IMG/VR virus record: IMGVR_UViG_3300037839_000499
Coordinates: 1 to 64,000 of that record
Origin: a virus
Strand: one strand, 5' to 3'
Length of the DNA stretch: 64,000 bases
Part shown: piece after piece, positions 1 through 7,233 of the stretch
Numbering within the stretch: position 1 is the stretch's first letter
Layout: each line of letters starts with the position of its first letter
Translations under genes and position numbers: made by a program
The notes under the pieces: model-generated
Database searches by the model: none
What the model saw: only the letters and a program-made list of their open reading frames with translations
What the model was told of the DNA's origin: nothing

Positions 1-126
1 CGACAAGAGCGGAACAGAAAAGCCGTGATGGAAGCAGTTGCAAGGATTGAAACGGCCAAAGCGGTGGAGGCATCGAGCCAGAGCCATTGGCCAGCCATCC
101 GATTGTCAGCCTTGTGTGCCAAGTAA
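1..126 (+). CDS. 3' end of a small unknown gene (truncated by window)
   Basis: The frame is open from the first base and stops at TAA 124-126, encoding 41 residues that end ...LSALCAK. No family is recognised. It sits 15 nt before the next gene, which has a strong Shine-Dalgarno site, so the two are probably in one operon. If the genome is circular, the last codon of the window (TGA at 63998-64000) is in this frame, and the gene would start at GTG 25 or ATG 28 and be only about 32 residues long. Confidence 0.4.
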   Translation, partial: RQERNRKAVMEAVARIETAKAVEASSQSHWPAIRLSALCAK

Positions 127-141
127 GGAAAGGAGGAGCTT

Positions 142-315
142 ATGAAGTTCAAACTAGAGATAGCAACGGATAACGAGGCGTTTAGCGATCACCCCCATTT
201 TGAGGTCGCCCGAATCCTTAAAAAGTTATCCGAGAAAGTCGAAAGCGATGGCGTGGATTCTTATATCCTTGCCGACATTAACGGAAACAGCGTGGGGAAG
301 GCGGTGTGGAAGTAA
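142..315 (+). CDS. Small hypothetical protein, 57 aa
   Basis: ATG 142 follows a near-perfect Shine-Dalgarno site (AAGGAGG at 129-135). The product begins MKFKLEIATDNEAF and is mildly acidic, with a pattern of beta-strand then helix (ARILKKLSEKVES) then strands. Very similar short proteins with an N-terminal F-x-L-x-I-x-T-x-N-x-A-F pattern are common in phage accessory regions, but I cannot name a function. It lies in the same accessory module as the genes on both sides. Confidence 0.75.
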   Translation: MKFKLEIATDNEAFSDHPHFEVARILKKLSEKVESDGVDSYILADINGNSVGKAVWK

Positions 316-386
316 CGAAAGGATGAGCAGGGGCGGGGAAGTGACTAACCCGACACCCCAAAGACGGACGGCATCGGTTTAATGGT

Positions 387-890
387 ATGACAAACCAATT
401 CGCCGAAATTAACCAAGAAACGCAACCCAAACCCTTGAACCCAGTTTGCCCAGTTGGCAAATGGAGGGGAACGCCCATCAGCCAGATGCCCGAACCCACC
501 TTGAGATGGTTCGCTAAGAACTGGCAAGCAAACCCCCGCTACTCTGACAGCGTGGCATTTCGTGAAGCCGTGGACGCTTGGCTTATCAGCCACCCCGAAG
601 GCCAGAAGATCACCAAAGAGGGAATGTTTAGGGATGAGCAAGGCCGTGTGTTCCGTGTCCAGCAAGCCCAAGCGGGACATCTTTACGCCCTTATGCTTGA
701 GCCAGCATCGGGTCAGTTCATCTACATCCGTGGCTCAATGGCTGGACTCAGCGAGACCAGCCGTCTCACGCTTGACGAGTGCAAGGCCATCGGCAAGGCC
801 ATCGGTCGGTGTGTGGTGTGCGGTGCGAGGCTGACAGACCCAGCCAGCGTAGAGCGTGGCATCGGTCCGATTTGTGCAAACAAAATCTAG
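387..890 (+). CDS. DUF6011-type zinc-finger protein with exonuclease-X-C-like domain
   Basis: The 167-aa product has two recognisable parts. Residues ~22-70 (GKWRGTPISQMPEPTLRWF then NPRYSDSVAFREAVDAWL) match the short domain found at the C-terminus of exonuclease X-like proteins; the same domain ends the ERF protein encoded at 51501-52268. The C-terminus (CVVCGARLTD...GIGPIC) is the four-cysteine DUF6011 zinc-binding motif. The start is chosen because GTTTAA-TGGT-ATG (377-389) is the leader shared by many accessory genes here; there is no Shine-Dalgarno site. A DNA- or RNA-binding role is inferred only. Confidence 0.8.
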   Translation: MTNQFAEINQETQPKPLNPVCPVGKWRGTPISQMPEPTLRWFAKNWQANPRYSDSVAFREAVDAWLISHPEGQKITKEGMFRDEQGRVFRVQQAQAGHLYALMLEPASGQFIYIRGSMAGLSETSRLTLDECKAIGKAIGRCVVCGARLTDPASVERGIGPICANKI

Positions 891-1247
891 GCAGGGAATG
901 GGCAGAGGTTCAACCCCTTTGCCCCTTGCCCTTACCCACGCAAATGGGGAGGGTGGTTCAGCGGGTCAAGGACTTACGCAGGACAGCCCGAAAGGGGAGG
1001 GTTTCGGGCGGAGGCAGGGAAACGCAAGAGTAAAAGCAATCACTAGAAGCAGAGGCCACCCCAACCCACCCCCGAAATCCACACGCCAAAGCTCAACGGA
1101 TAACGTAATATAAATAGTTAGGGTTCCCTGCCCACCCCCAACATATTATTTTACCCAGGCCCCCCCATATAAATTTTAAGCAGCCGGATTATTGTGCCAC
1201 CCCCCCCTATAATTATTTTGAAAAAAGCCTAAAATCTGATAAATGAG
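891..1247. other. Intergenic region, no gene recognised
   Basis: These 357 bases carry only overlapping spurious frames of low protein quality. The right half becomes AT-rich with long C runs (1170-1177 and 1200-1207). A TATAAT hexamer at 1208-1213 lies 34 nt before the sulfotransferase start but has no convincing -35 partner at 17 nt. This could be the sulfotransferase promoter. Confidence 0.4.
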
Positions 1248-1874
1248 ATGGGGATGGAATGCGCTTGCAAGAGATTTAATAAAGAGCTTCGCGGATGTGA
1301 TCCGCAGTATGAGGCAATACGCGCGTTACGGCCTGAGCTTGGGTTTATGCATATCCCAAGGACTAGCGGAACAGCTTTAGGAAAAGCGCTTGGCCTTGGG
1401 CTTTGGGATCCGCTTTTGCATAAAGATTTTCTCGGATGGCATTTGCCGCTTAGTGAGGAGAATCGAACAAAGCGCAAACATTGGTTTACAATCATAAGAA
1501 ATCCATACCAAAGAGTTGCTTCAGAATTCAAATACGCAAAACATGCCGCAGTTCTGAAAAAGAACAAAACCCAAGTTCGAGCCATGCCCAATAACGTTGC
1601 TGAGTTGGTTGATTTTACAATACCGGCTGACAACCATTTTTGTCTTCAGTATTCAATAGCAAATGGCATAAAAACTTGGATTCGACATGAAAACATGCAG
1701 GCTGAACTTAATGAATTTATGGATAGCATTGGATATCCAAGAATTGAACTGCCAACCAACGCTCTTTGGGAGAAGGGGGTTAGACTGAAAGAACACATAT
1801 TGACTGAAGCTGACAAAGAGATCATTTACGAAAAATACAAAACAGACTTTGAAAAATTGGGCTACAACAAATAA
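1248..1874 (+). CDS. Sulfotransferase family protein
   Basis: 208 aa. Residues 35-48 (HIPRTSGTALGKAL) form the 5'-phosphosulfate-binding loop of PAPS-dependent sulfotransferases. Residues 82-94 (IIRNPYQRVASEF, with R84 and S92) form the 3'-phosphate-binding motif, as in the Sulfotransfer_2 family. A C-terminal segment HENMQAELNEFMDSIG is also typical. Such enzymes move sulfate from PAPS to sugars or other acceptors. The gene is richer in A+T than its neighbours and is isolated by non-coding DNA on both sides, which suggests recent acquisition. The acceptor is unknown; modification of host surface sugars or a phage glycan is an inference. Confidence 0.85.
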   Translation: MGMECACKRFNKELRGCDPQYEAIRALRPELGFMHIPRTSGTALGKALGLGLWDPLLHKDFLGWHLPLSEENRTKRKHWFTIIRNPYQRVASEFKYAKHAAVLKKNKTQVRAMPNNVAELVDFTIPADNHFCLQYSIANGIKTWIRHENMQAELNEFMDSIGYPRIELPTNALWEKGVRLKEHILTEADKEIIYEKYKTDFEKLGYNK

Positions 1875-1888
1875 TTAACCCAAAACAC

Positions 1889-1938
1889 GGGGTCACACCC
1901 CAAAACTAAAATCAACGCTAAGGCCTCTGGAAGGCCTT
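1889..1938 (+). terminator. Two hairpins after the sulfotransferase gene
   Basis: Two inverted repeats follow the stop codon: GGGGT/ACCCC (1889-1901, 3-nt loop) and AAGGCCT/AGGCCTT (1920-1938, 5-nt loop). Neither is followed by a clear T-run, so intrinsic termination is uncertain, but their position directly after an isolated gene fits a terminator. Confidence 0.4.
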
Positions 1939-2160
1939 ATAAATGATCTGAATTAGCAAATAGGGTGGTGTATCCATTTGGTATATCAAATCATTTTCCA
2001 GGGATAACTGTCTTCTACAAATAGAGTTTGATCTTTGTTATCAGGCATTTGCAGAAGCTAGTGTTAGATGGCTATTCTAGCACTCAACACCAACCCTTCT
2101 TTCCCCCTTGCATCCCCCTATCATCTGAAACTTAAATATAACTATCTTACTTATGAGTTA

Positions 2161-2231
2161 TGTTATAACAGGACATCTATCTTTAATACTATATGATGAA
2201 GTAACACCTATATATATGTTATAACATATAT
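2161..2231. promoter_or_regulatory. AT-rich region with repeated GTTATAAC palindromes
   Basis: The 433 bases after the hairpins (1939-2371) hold no gene. Within them TGTTATAACA (2161-2170) is a perfect 10-bp palindrome. A perfect 20-bp palindrome with the same GTTATAAC core lies at 2212-2231, followed by a half site (GTTATAC, 2232-2238). Centres are 56 bp apart. They precede the secreted-protein/serine-recombinase operon and look like operator sites for a dimeric regulator that is not identified. Confidence 0.45.
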
Positions 2232-2361
2232 GTTATACTCCTGATCTGTAACTATTATGGAGAGTTATAAGAGAACCAATGTTGATAGTGAAGGCTATCT
2301 GAGTACTAACGCTAATTTTGTTAGCTATGATGGATTGGGTTAGTTTTTGCGGACGAAAAAC

Positions 2362-2383
2362 GTTTAAGGGTATGAAAATAACA
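2362..2383 (+). repeat. 22-nt leader repeat, copy 1 (GTTTAA class)
   Basis: These 22 bases, spanning the GTTTAAGGGT leader, the ATG and the next nine bases, are identical to 58043-58064 in front of an unrelated gene. They are the best-preserved pair of the GTTTAA-N4-ATG leader family found at 387, 2372, 56855, 58053, 59176, 60388, 63041 and 63480. Confidence 0.75.
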
Positions 2384-2830
2384 ATACTGCTAACACTAAT
2401 GCTAACCCTTAATGCAAACGCTGGTGATCGGCCGCCACCTTGGCAGGCAATTGAGCCAATGCGTAAGTATGGCGGAACCCAGCTGGTCAAGGTCAAGGAG
2501 CGCGACGCAACCCTAGACGAAGTCCGTGCTTATGGGGATCTGGCTCGGCATGTTCCAGCGCACCTTATCTCCGAGGTGTCTTGCTACATGCCCGACTACC
2601 TCAAGGAGTTCTTCATTAACGGCAAAAAGATGCCCGGCGCACCATTCCCATCGGCCTACTGCTGGGATCGATTCCATGCTGACGTTGCCGCCGGCAAGAA
2701 AATACCCTTGCACATGCGTTACATTGTTAATTCCCAAAAGGCCCAAGAGGAGTTCTTCAAAAGTAATCCTGGCTCAAGACCTGAAGAAGCTAAGCCCGAT
2801 GAGGCCAAGCCCGATGAGGAGGCCAAATGA
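2372..2830 (+). CDS. Secreted hypothetical protein
   Basis: 152 aa. The start ATG 2372 is set by the GTTTAA-GGGT leader and gives a clean signal peptide: MKITILLTLMLTLNANA, with cleavage likely after ANA (residue 17). The mature part has two cysteines (SCYMPD, SAYCWD) that may pair. It ends in an acidic repeat (EEAKPDEAKPDEEAK). It is exported to the periplasm or beyond; no family is recognised. The stop overlaps the start of the serine recombinase (ATGA), so the two are translationally coupled. Confidence 0.75.
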   Translation: MKITILLTLMLTLNANAGDRPPPWQAIEPMRKYGGTQLVKVKERDATLDEVRAYGDLARHVPAHLISEVSCYMPDYLKEFFINGKKMPGAPFPSAYCWDRFHADVAAGKKIPLHMRYIVNSQKAQEEFFKSNPGSRPEEAKPDEAKPDEEAK

Positions 2831-3453
2831 TTACCATCAACCCACGCAAAGTAGCCATTTACAGTAGGGTTTCTACTGACGATCAGGATACCGCGCTCCA
2901 AACAACGGAGCTACTTGAGTACTCTAAAAAGCGCGGATGGGAACCAATTATGTTTGAGGATCACGGGTTTTCGGGAGCCAAGTTTGACCGACCGGCCTTA
3001 AACAAAATGATGGATGGCGTTCGGTCTGGAGCCATTGACCTTGTGCTGACTTGGAAGCTGGATCGGATGGGCAGATCCACTCAGCACTTGGCCGGAATCA
3101 TTAATGAGCTTTTGGAGGCCGATGTCGGCCTAGTGGTTCCAACCCAAGGTATCGACACGTCGGCTGGCTCGATTAATCCTGCCAGCAAGCTCCAGCTCAA
3201 CGTGCTTGCGGCCGTGGCTGAATTCGAGCGCGACTTAATCCGTGAACGAACCAAGGCTGGGATGAAAGCCGCCAAGTCTCGCGGGATCCTTATTGGTCGA
3301 AGGACTATCGTAACCGAAGAACAGCTTGCACACGCAAAGCTTTTGGTTAGCACAGGCAACGACGTGACTATTCGCCATATCGCCACATGTGTAGGGGTTT
3401 CTCGCGGGACCGCTTGGAGGCTTCGTCGCAAGATTGAGGACGGCCTGTTATGA
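2827..3453 (+). CDS. Serine recombinase, resolvase/invertase family
   Basis: 208 aa, the usual size for small serine resolvases. The catalytic region begins VAIYSRVSTDDQ with nucleophile Ser16. LDRMGRS and EFERDLIRERTKAGMKAAKSRG are the family's arginine-rich active-site and helix-E motifs. A C-terminal helix-turn-helix (VTIRHIATCVGVSRGTAWRLRRK) binds DNA. It likely resolves multimers or inverts a segment; no inverted repeats suggestive of an invertible segment were found beside it. The main integrase is a separate tyrosine enzyme at 52675-53754. Confidence 0.92.
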   Translation: MITINPRKVAIYSRVSTDDQDTALQTTELLEYSKKRGWEPIMFEDHGFSGAKFDRPALNKMMDGVRSGAIDLVLTWKLDRMGRSTQHLAGIINELLEADVGLVVPTQGIDTSAGSINPASKLQLNVLAAVAEFERDLIRERTKAGMKAAKSRGILIGRRTIVTEEQLAHAKLLVSTGNDVTIRHIATCVGVSRGTAWRLRRKIEDGLL

Positions 3454-3614
3454 AGCCGATTGTAGGCGTAAGGATTGTATGCAAGACCCCAGTACCCAGA
3501 GGGCAGAGAGTGGTTCACCACCATCCGCTTTTGGGATGGCTGCGAATTATGTGGCTCCAGCACCAACACCGGATACCGGTATTCCCAACGTGGAAGTGGA
3601 AGGGCAGGAACTAA
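3450..3614 (+). CDS. Small basic Trp/His-rich protein, 54 aa
   Basis: ATG 3450 overlaps the recombinase stop (ATGA), which favours coupled translation. The product, MKPIVGVRIVCKTP...TWKWKGRN, is basic and rich in W, H, P and V. A competing frame (ATG 3479 to 3694, 71 aa) covers the same DNA and has a more ordinary composition, so the choice is not certain. The stop lies just before the late element at 3615, in the same frame as the tail fibre that follows. Confidence 0.5.
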   Translation: MKPIVGVRIVCKTPVPRGQRVVHHHPLLGWLRIMWLQHQHRIPVFPTWKWKGRN

Positions 3615-3640
3615 GCGGCACAGAGCAACCTTCATTGTTG
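3615..3640 (+). promoter_or_regulatory. Late bipartite element, copy D (tail fibre)
   Basis: GCGGCACAGAGC, 10 nt, then GTTG. It differs at one base from copies A, B and C. It ends its first half exactly 45 nt before GTG 3672, the same distance as copies A and B. There is no Shine-Dalgarno site before that start. It may be a phage-specific promoter or a 5'-leader translation element. Confidence 0.7.
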
Positions 3641-3671
3641 GCTCAGATTAGAAAGCGCACAACTTCGGGAC

Positions 3672-4934
3672 GTGCCATTACTGCCATTCACTAACGCCGC
3701 TCAGTTGCCCTCAATTCCGCGAAGCGTAAGCGAAACGCCGGCAGGGGCCGCAGCAATACAACTCCCTTATGCCTCAATAGCTCAAACGCCATTTAGCGTT
3801 GGCGCCGCGAGCGACATTTCAGCCAAGGAAGACAAATCCAATAAAGGGATAGCTAATGGCTATGCCCCGCTAGACGCAACAAGCAAGGTGCCATCTGGCA
3901 ATTTACCAACCATTGACGTTTCTGGTCAGATCTCCACTCACAACTCTGCGACTACTTCGGTTCACGGAATAGCAAACACAGCAAACCTTGTAACCACCTC
4001 GATTCTTGCAAGTCACGAAGCGGACACCACATCAGTACACGGAATTGCGAATACAGCTACCCTTGTGGTGACTAGTGATTCGAGGTTGTCCGACCCAAGA
4101 AGACCACTTCCATATCCCGTACTTAGCGAAACGCTATTCTCTGGTGTTACGGCAGAAAAGCGGGTGCATACTCGTTCTTACAATAGTGGTGATCAACTTT
4201 GGGAAACAAATGTTGCAGTTACTCAGCTACCGCTTGTTTTGGACGCATACCATGATCCTGCGGTGATTTATGAAAATGGTGAAGAGGGATGGTCAATCAC
4301 CACATCCTCCGCCGTCGTTGCTTTTGGAACTTCAAATACTTCTGGGCTAATCTTTGAGTCCGACGATGAGGGGGCTAAGATAATGAGGCTGGGCGCAATA
4401 GTTGTACCGCCACTACCAAACCCAGCCCCACCATCTCCATACACGACACAAGCTACTTTTATTGAGTCCTTCAGTGCAATCATTTTTAAAGCAGGGGGGG
4501 CTTGGGATTCTTCTGCTTTTGCGAGCACGTGGAACTCAGTAAGTCCATCACGAAATATATTCAACTCAAGAACTTTCAACGATCAAAGCGAGACGATAAA
4601 GGAATGGCAACTTGAAGCTGGCTACGGCCCCTCCTACGACTCCTTCAATGTTGCCATGGCATCCCCTAACATTCTGCTTAGGTGTTCAAAAAGGTACACC
4701 TCTTGGACAAACGGCGTTAGCCCATCAGTTGAGGGAAATGGAAATATTATTGTTGAAATTATTTTCTACGGAATACCGAAAAGTCTTTCCTTTGGAACTA
4801 CAGCTGGAACCTATTGCCAAGGGAATGATTCAAGACTTTCTAATTCAAGGACACCAACGGCACACACGCACGCCATGTCGGATGTTACTAGCCTTCAGGC
4901 AACACTAATCGCCTTCGCCATCGCACTAGGATAA
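3672..4934 (+). CDS. Tail fibre / appendage protein
   Basis: 420 aa from GTG 3672; this start is supported by the 45-nt spacing from the upstream late element. Residues ~95-135 hold two copies of a ~24-residue repeat (TTSVHGIANTANLVTTS) and then SDSRLSDPR. The C-terminus returns to NDSRLSNSRTPTAHTHAMSDVT. These phrases are characteristic of phage tail fibres and their collagen- or shaft-like trimer repeats. The middle third is unique and may be the receptor-binding part. The gene opens the appendage block 3.7-6.8 kb. Confidence 0.8.
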   Translation: MPLLPFTNAAQLPSIPRSVSETPAGAAAIQLPYASIAQTPFSVGAASDISAKEDKSNKGIANGYAPLDATSKVPSGNLPTIDVSGQISTHNSATTSVHGIANTANLVTTSILASHEADTTSVHGIANTATLVVTSDSRLSDPRRPLPYPVLSETLFSGVTAEKRVHTRSYNSGDQLWETNVAVTQLPLVLDAYHDPAVIYENGEEGWSITTSSAVVAFGTSNTSGLIFESDDEGAKIMRLGAIVVPPLPNPAPPSPYTTQATFIESFSAIIFKAGGAWDSSAFASTWNSVSPSRNIFNSRTFNDQSETIKEWQLEAGYGPSYDSFNVAMASPNILLRCSKRYTSWTNGVSPSVEGNGNIIVEIIFYGIPKSLSFGTTAGTYCQGNDSRLSNSRTPTAHTHAMSDVTSLQATLIAFAIALG

Positions 4935-4938
4935 ATAT

Positions 4939-5892
4939 ATGAAACAAATCGCATCAGCTTATACCTACAACAAAACGAGTGGCGTAATCGTTCTTTCGGG
5001 ATCGACTATCGACAGAGATCAGTTGCTTTTAGTTGTCAACACGACGAGGAATGTCACTTACTACAATTTCGCTGATTCCGCAACAACGCTTCAGTCTTAC
5101 GTTAATCCTAGTGTATATAAGGGTTTTTATGATGGTGGCGGGATGTATAACATAGGCGACATTGTTCAGACAAACGGCAACCCATACGGGACTGCCGGGG
5201 GATTCTTCATAAGGCTCCAAGCTCCGAATGCTGGATATGCCCCTGCGGTGGGCGGTGGAAGCAATAGCCATTGGGCGCCTACAAGTGCGTCGGGAACTAC
5301 CATCACTCTCAACGCATCGGTTGTATCCTCGGCGAGTAGCCACAATAACGCGGATGCCTTAACAATTTACTACGACGATCAAGCAGGTTCTGGTGTGATC
5401 TCTGGCACGGTAGACTCCGTTCTCAAATACCTAGATGACGAAATCGTAGCCCAACCCTTAGCAGACATTACGGGGACTTTACAGGCAAAGGCTATGGGAA
5501 CAGCCATTATTGATGACGAACCCACAAATAAGCAGATTAAGGTTGATGAGGAGGGCGTGGTACAAGTATATCACCCTTCCGCCCTCATCTTTCATCCCGC
5601 CCAAGGCGCAGCTGTAACCAACACAAATTTCACAAGCACTATTCCCTCTACCTCACTTGTCTTTGGAAACGCAGGCAGAAGAGTGTTGACCGTATTTAAC
5701 GAAGGGCCAGGACTGCTTTATATTTCTGCGATTGGTGATGGGACAACGTGTACAACCACCTCATATCAAGTTCGCCTAGGGGTGGGCGATTACTGGGAGG
5801 CTCCCGCAGGACAGCTGCAACTCAACCATGCAGCAGTATTCGGAACGGCAGGGACGGCTAGGGTAAGCCAAGGAATTGCCTTCGGCTTTTAA
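4939..5892 (+). CDS. Putative structural (appendage) protein
   Basis: 317 aa, beginning 4 nt after the tail-fibre stop. It is rich in beta-forming residues, T, S, G and N, with little charge. A glycine-rich loop section (AGYAPAVGGGSNSHW) and a C-terminal beta domain (residues ~215-317: SLVFGNAGRRVLTVFNEGP...YWEAPAGQLQLNHA) resemble small virion decoration or fibre-tip domains. No family is named. Position between fibre and glycine-rich protein supports a tail or adsorption role. Confidence 0.65.
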   Translation: MKQIASAYTYNKTSGVIVLSGSTIDRDQLLLVVNTTRNVTYYNFADSATTLQSYVNPSVYKGFYDGGGMYNIGDIVQTNGNPYGTAGGFFIRLQAPNAGYAPAVGGGSNSHWAPTSASGTTITLNASVVSSASSHNNADALTIYYDDQAGSGVISGTVDSVLKYLDDEIVAQPLADITGTLQAKAMGTAIIDDEPTNKQIKVDEEGVVQVYHPSALIFHPAQGAAVTNTNFTSTIPSTSLVFGNAGRRVLTVFNEGPGLLYISAIGDGTTCTTTSYQVRLGVGDYWEAPAGQLQLNHAAVFGTAGTARVSQGIAFGF

Positions 5893-5902
5893 GGAGAAGG
5901 CG

Positions 5903-6781
5903 ATGCCTTTATTCATCCCCAGCGTTTCACTTGCCCCAGTTGATTACATCGAGACATCGACTACTGGCAATACAACCAAGGGCTTAAGCACATTTCGCTT
6001 CATGCGGATATTTATGTTTGGCGGAGGCGGAGGAGGCGGTGGTGGGATGGCTAGGGCAAGTACAGCAGTCAGTAAGTACGGAGGCGGAGGAGGCGGAGGA
6101 GGGCAATACCTAGATATGCTTTTCCCTTGTGCCGAGTTCGGTTCTGGTAGTGTGTACATTGGTTACACAATAGCTAATGCCGTGGCTGGCGGAGCGGGTG
6201 GAGACTATGGGGTAGATGGAACCGCAGGGGGAGATTCAGTTGTGCAGATAGGAACTCTTGCACTGAGGGCAAGAGGAGGCTCTGCTGGAGAGGGAGGAAA
6301 TGTGTTCAACGGACTTGGAGCGCAAGGGAATAACTCTGGTGGAGGAGGAAATAGCTCTACTGGCCAGACGGCACAGGCAGGCGGAAGTGGATATGCTGGT
6401 TCTGGCGGAGGTGCGGGTGGAGTAAATACGGACTCCACCAACGCAAGAAATGGTGGAAGTGGTGGTGCTGGTGCTTGGCCAAATGCAAGTAATGGGCCAT
6501 CTGGCGGACTTGGAAAGAGCACAGTAAATGGTGGAGCTGGTGGTGCAGGATACAATGGCATCACCTCAACCACACAGCCTTACATCATCGGTGGTGGTGG
6601 GGGTTCTGGTGCAGGGGCTACGATAGCAAGCGGACTCAATGGGGGGGTGGGCGGTGCGGGAGGGTCTAATGGTGGCGGGGGCGGCGGCGGAGGAGCGAGT
6701 GGACACGCAACCGTGGTTGGTCTTGGTGGTGTGGGTGGCGCGGGTGGCAAAGGTGCAATTAAAATACTTTTTTACCGATGA
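5903..6781 (+). CDS. Glycine-rich adhesin-like protein
   Basis: 292 aa. ATG 5903 follows AAGGAG (5891-5896), a good Shine-Dalgarno site. After ~35 ordinary residues, the protein is a series of poly-glycine stretches (runs of 8-9 Gly) separated by short hydrophobic segments, up to the C-terminus. This composition matches phage glycine-rich domain proteins. Layered polyglycine helices are known to form the receptor-binding tips of some T-even-like adhesins (gp38). A host-recognition role is inferred from composition and position. Confidence 0.7.
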   Translation: MPLFIPSVSLAPVDYIETSTTGNTTKGLSTFRFMRIFMFGGGGGGGGGMARASTAVSKYGGGGGGGGQYLDMLFPCAEFGSGSVYIGYTIANAVAGGAGGDYGVDGTAGGDSVVQIGTLALRARGGSAGEGGNVFNGLGAQGNNSGGGGNSSTGQTAQAGGSGYAGSGGGAGGVNTDSTNARNGGSGGAGAWPNASNGPSGGLGKSTVNGGAGGAGYNGITSTTQPYIIGGGGGSGAGATIASGLNGGVGGAGGSNGGGGGGGGASGHATVVGLGGVGGAGGKGAIKILFYR

Positions 6782-6966
6782 GCTATAACCGAGAAGGTCA
6801 ATGCATAAAGGCCCTGCAGTATTTGTGGGACGAGGGATTTTTGCGGTTATGGGAGGAGAACGGCGAAGCAAGGCTTGCTCTTACAACCGAGCTATCTGAG
6901 GTGCATAAGGCAATTAAGGTGAAGTTTAGGCGCAAGACCGATCCGGCGGATTGGTGGAAGAAATGA
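6778..6966 (+). CDS. Small hypothetical protein, 62 aa
   Basis: ATG 6778 overlaps the previous stop (ATGA), and its own stop overlaps the next start. Acidic-to-basic helical protein (MSYNREGQCIKALQYLWDEG...DPADWWKK). The proximity to the terminase genes invites the idea of a packaging accessory, but nothing in the sequence proves it. Confidence 0.65.
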   Translation: MSYNREGQCIKALQYLWDEGFLRLWEENGEARLALTTELSEVHKAIKVKFRRKTDPADWWKK

Positions 6967-7103
6967 TGAAAAAGAGTAAGCCAAAAAAAAAGTCCCGCTC
7001 TTTGAAATACGAGAAAACAGCATTGAAGGTAAGTCCCTTGGGCCTTAGTTTTCCGGATAATTTTATGGCAATCATGGGATGGAAGCGAGTATATGAAAAA
7101 TAA
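6963..7103 (+). CDS. Small basic protein, 46 aa
   Basis: The start ATGATG overlaps the previous stop, and the last codons overlap the next ATG. The N-terminus is very basic (MMKKSKPKKKSRSLKYEK), followed by a short hydrophobic C-terminal half. It may bind nucleic acid. It is part of an unbroken string of four coupled genes leading into terminase. Confidence 0.6.
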   Translation: MMKKSKPKKKSRSLKYEKTALKVSPLGLSFPDNFMAIMGWKRVYEK

Positions 7104-7233
7104 GCCAAAGAGTCTTTCAGAAAAACGGAGAGCCAACAAATTCGGCGAGTGGAAAACATCCACTTACGGATCTGGCAAAGGCACCGAAGTCTACTGGTCA
7201 TGGCCAAAACCAAAGCTGAAGAAAAAGAATTAA
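7093..7233 (+). CDS. Small basic protein, 46 aa
   Basis: It starts inside the end of the previous gene and overlaps the terminase start by 34 nt. Product: MKNKPKSLSEKRRANKFGEW...WSWPKPKLKKKN, basic at both ends with conserved-looking G-E-W and W-S-W-P motifs. Similar tiny basic proteins are seen beside terminase genes; function is unknown. Confidence 0.55.
   Translation: MKNKPKSLSEKRRANKFGEWKTSTYGSGKGTEVYWSWPKPKLKKKN

Noticed and set aside
200-382. 60-aa frame inside the 142-315 gene
   Set aside because: A shifted frame over a gene with a strong Shine-Dalgarno site and better composition.
1208-1213. TATAAT as a full sigma-70 promoter
   Set aside because: No -35-like hexamer at 16-18 bp; kept only as a note in the intergenic entry.
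3479-3694. 71-aa plus-strand frame overlapping the small gene at 3450 and the fibre start
   Set aside because: Plausible composition, but it lacks a coupled start and would run through the late element and into the fibre gene. Kept as an alternative in the 3450 entry.
6205-6573. 122-aa proline-rich minus-strand frame
   Set aside because: It is the antisense of poly-glycine codons (GGN to NCC), so not evidence of a gene.
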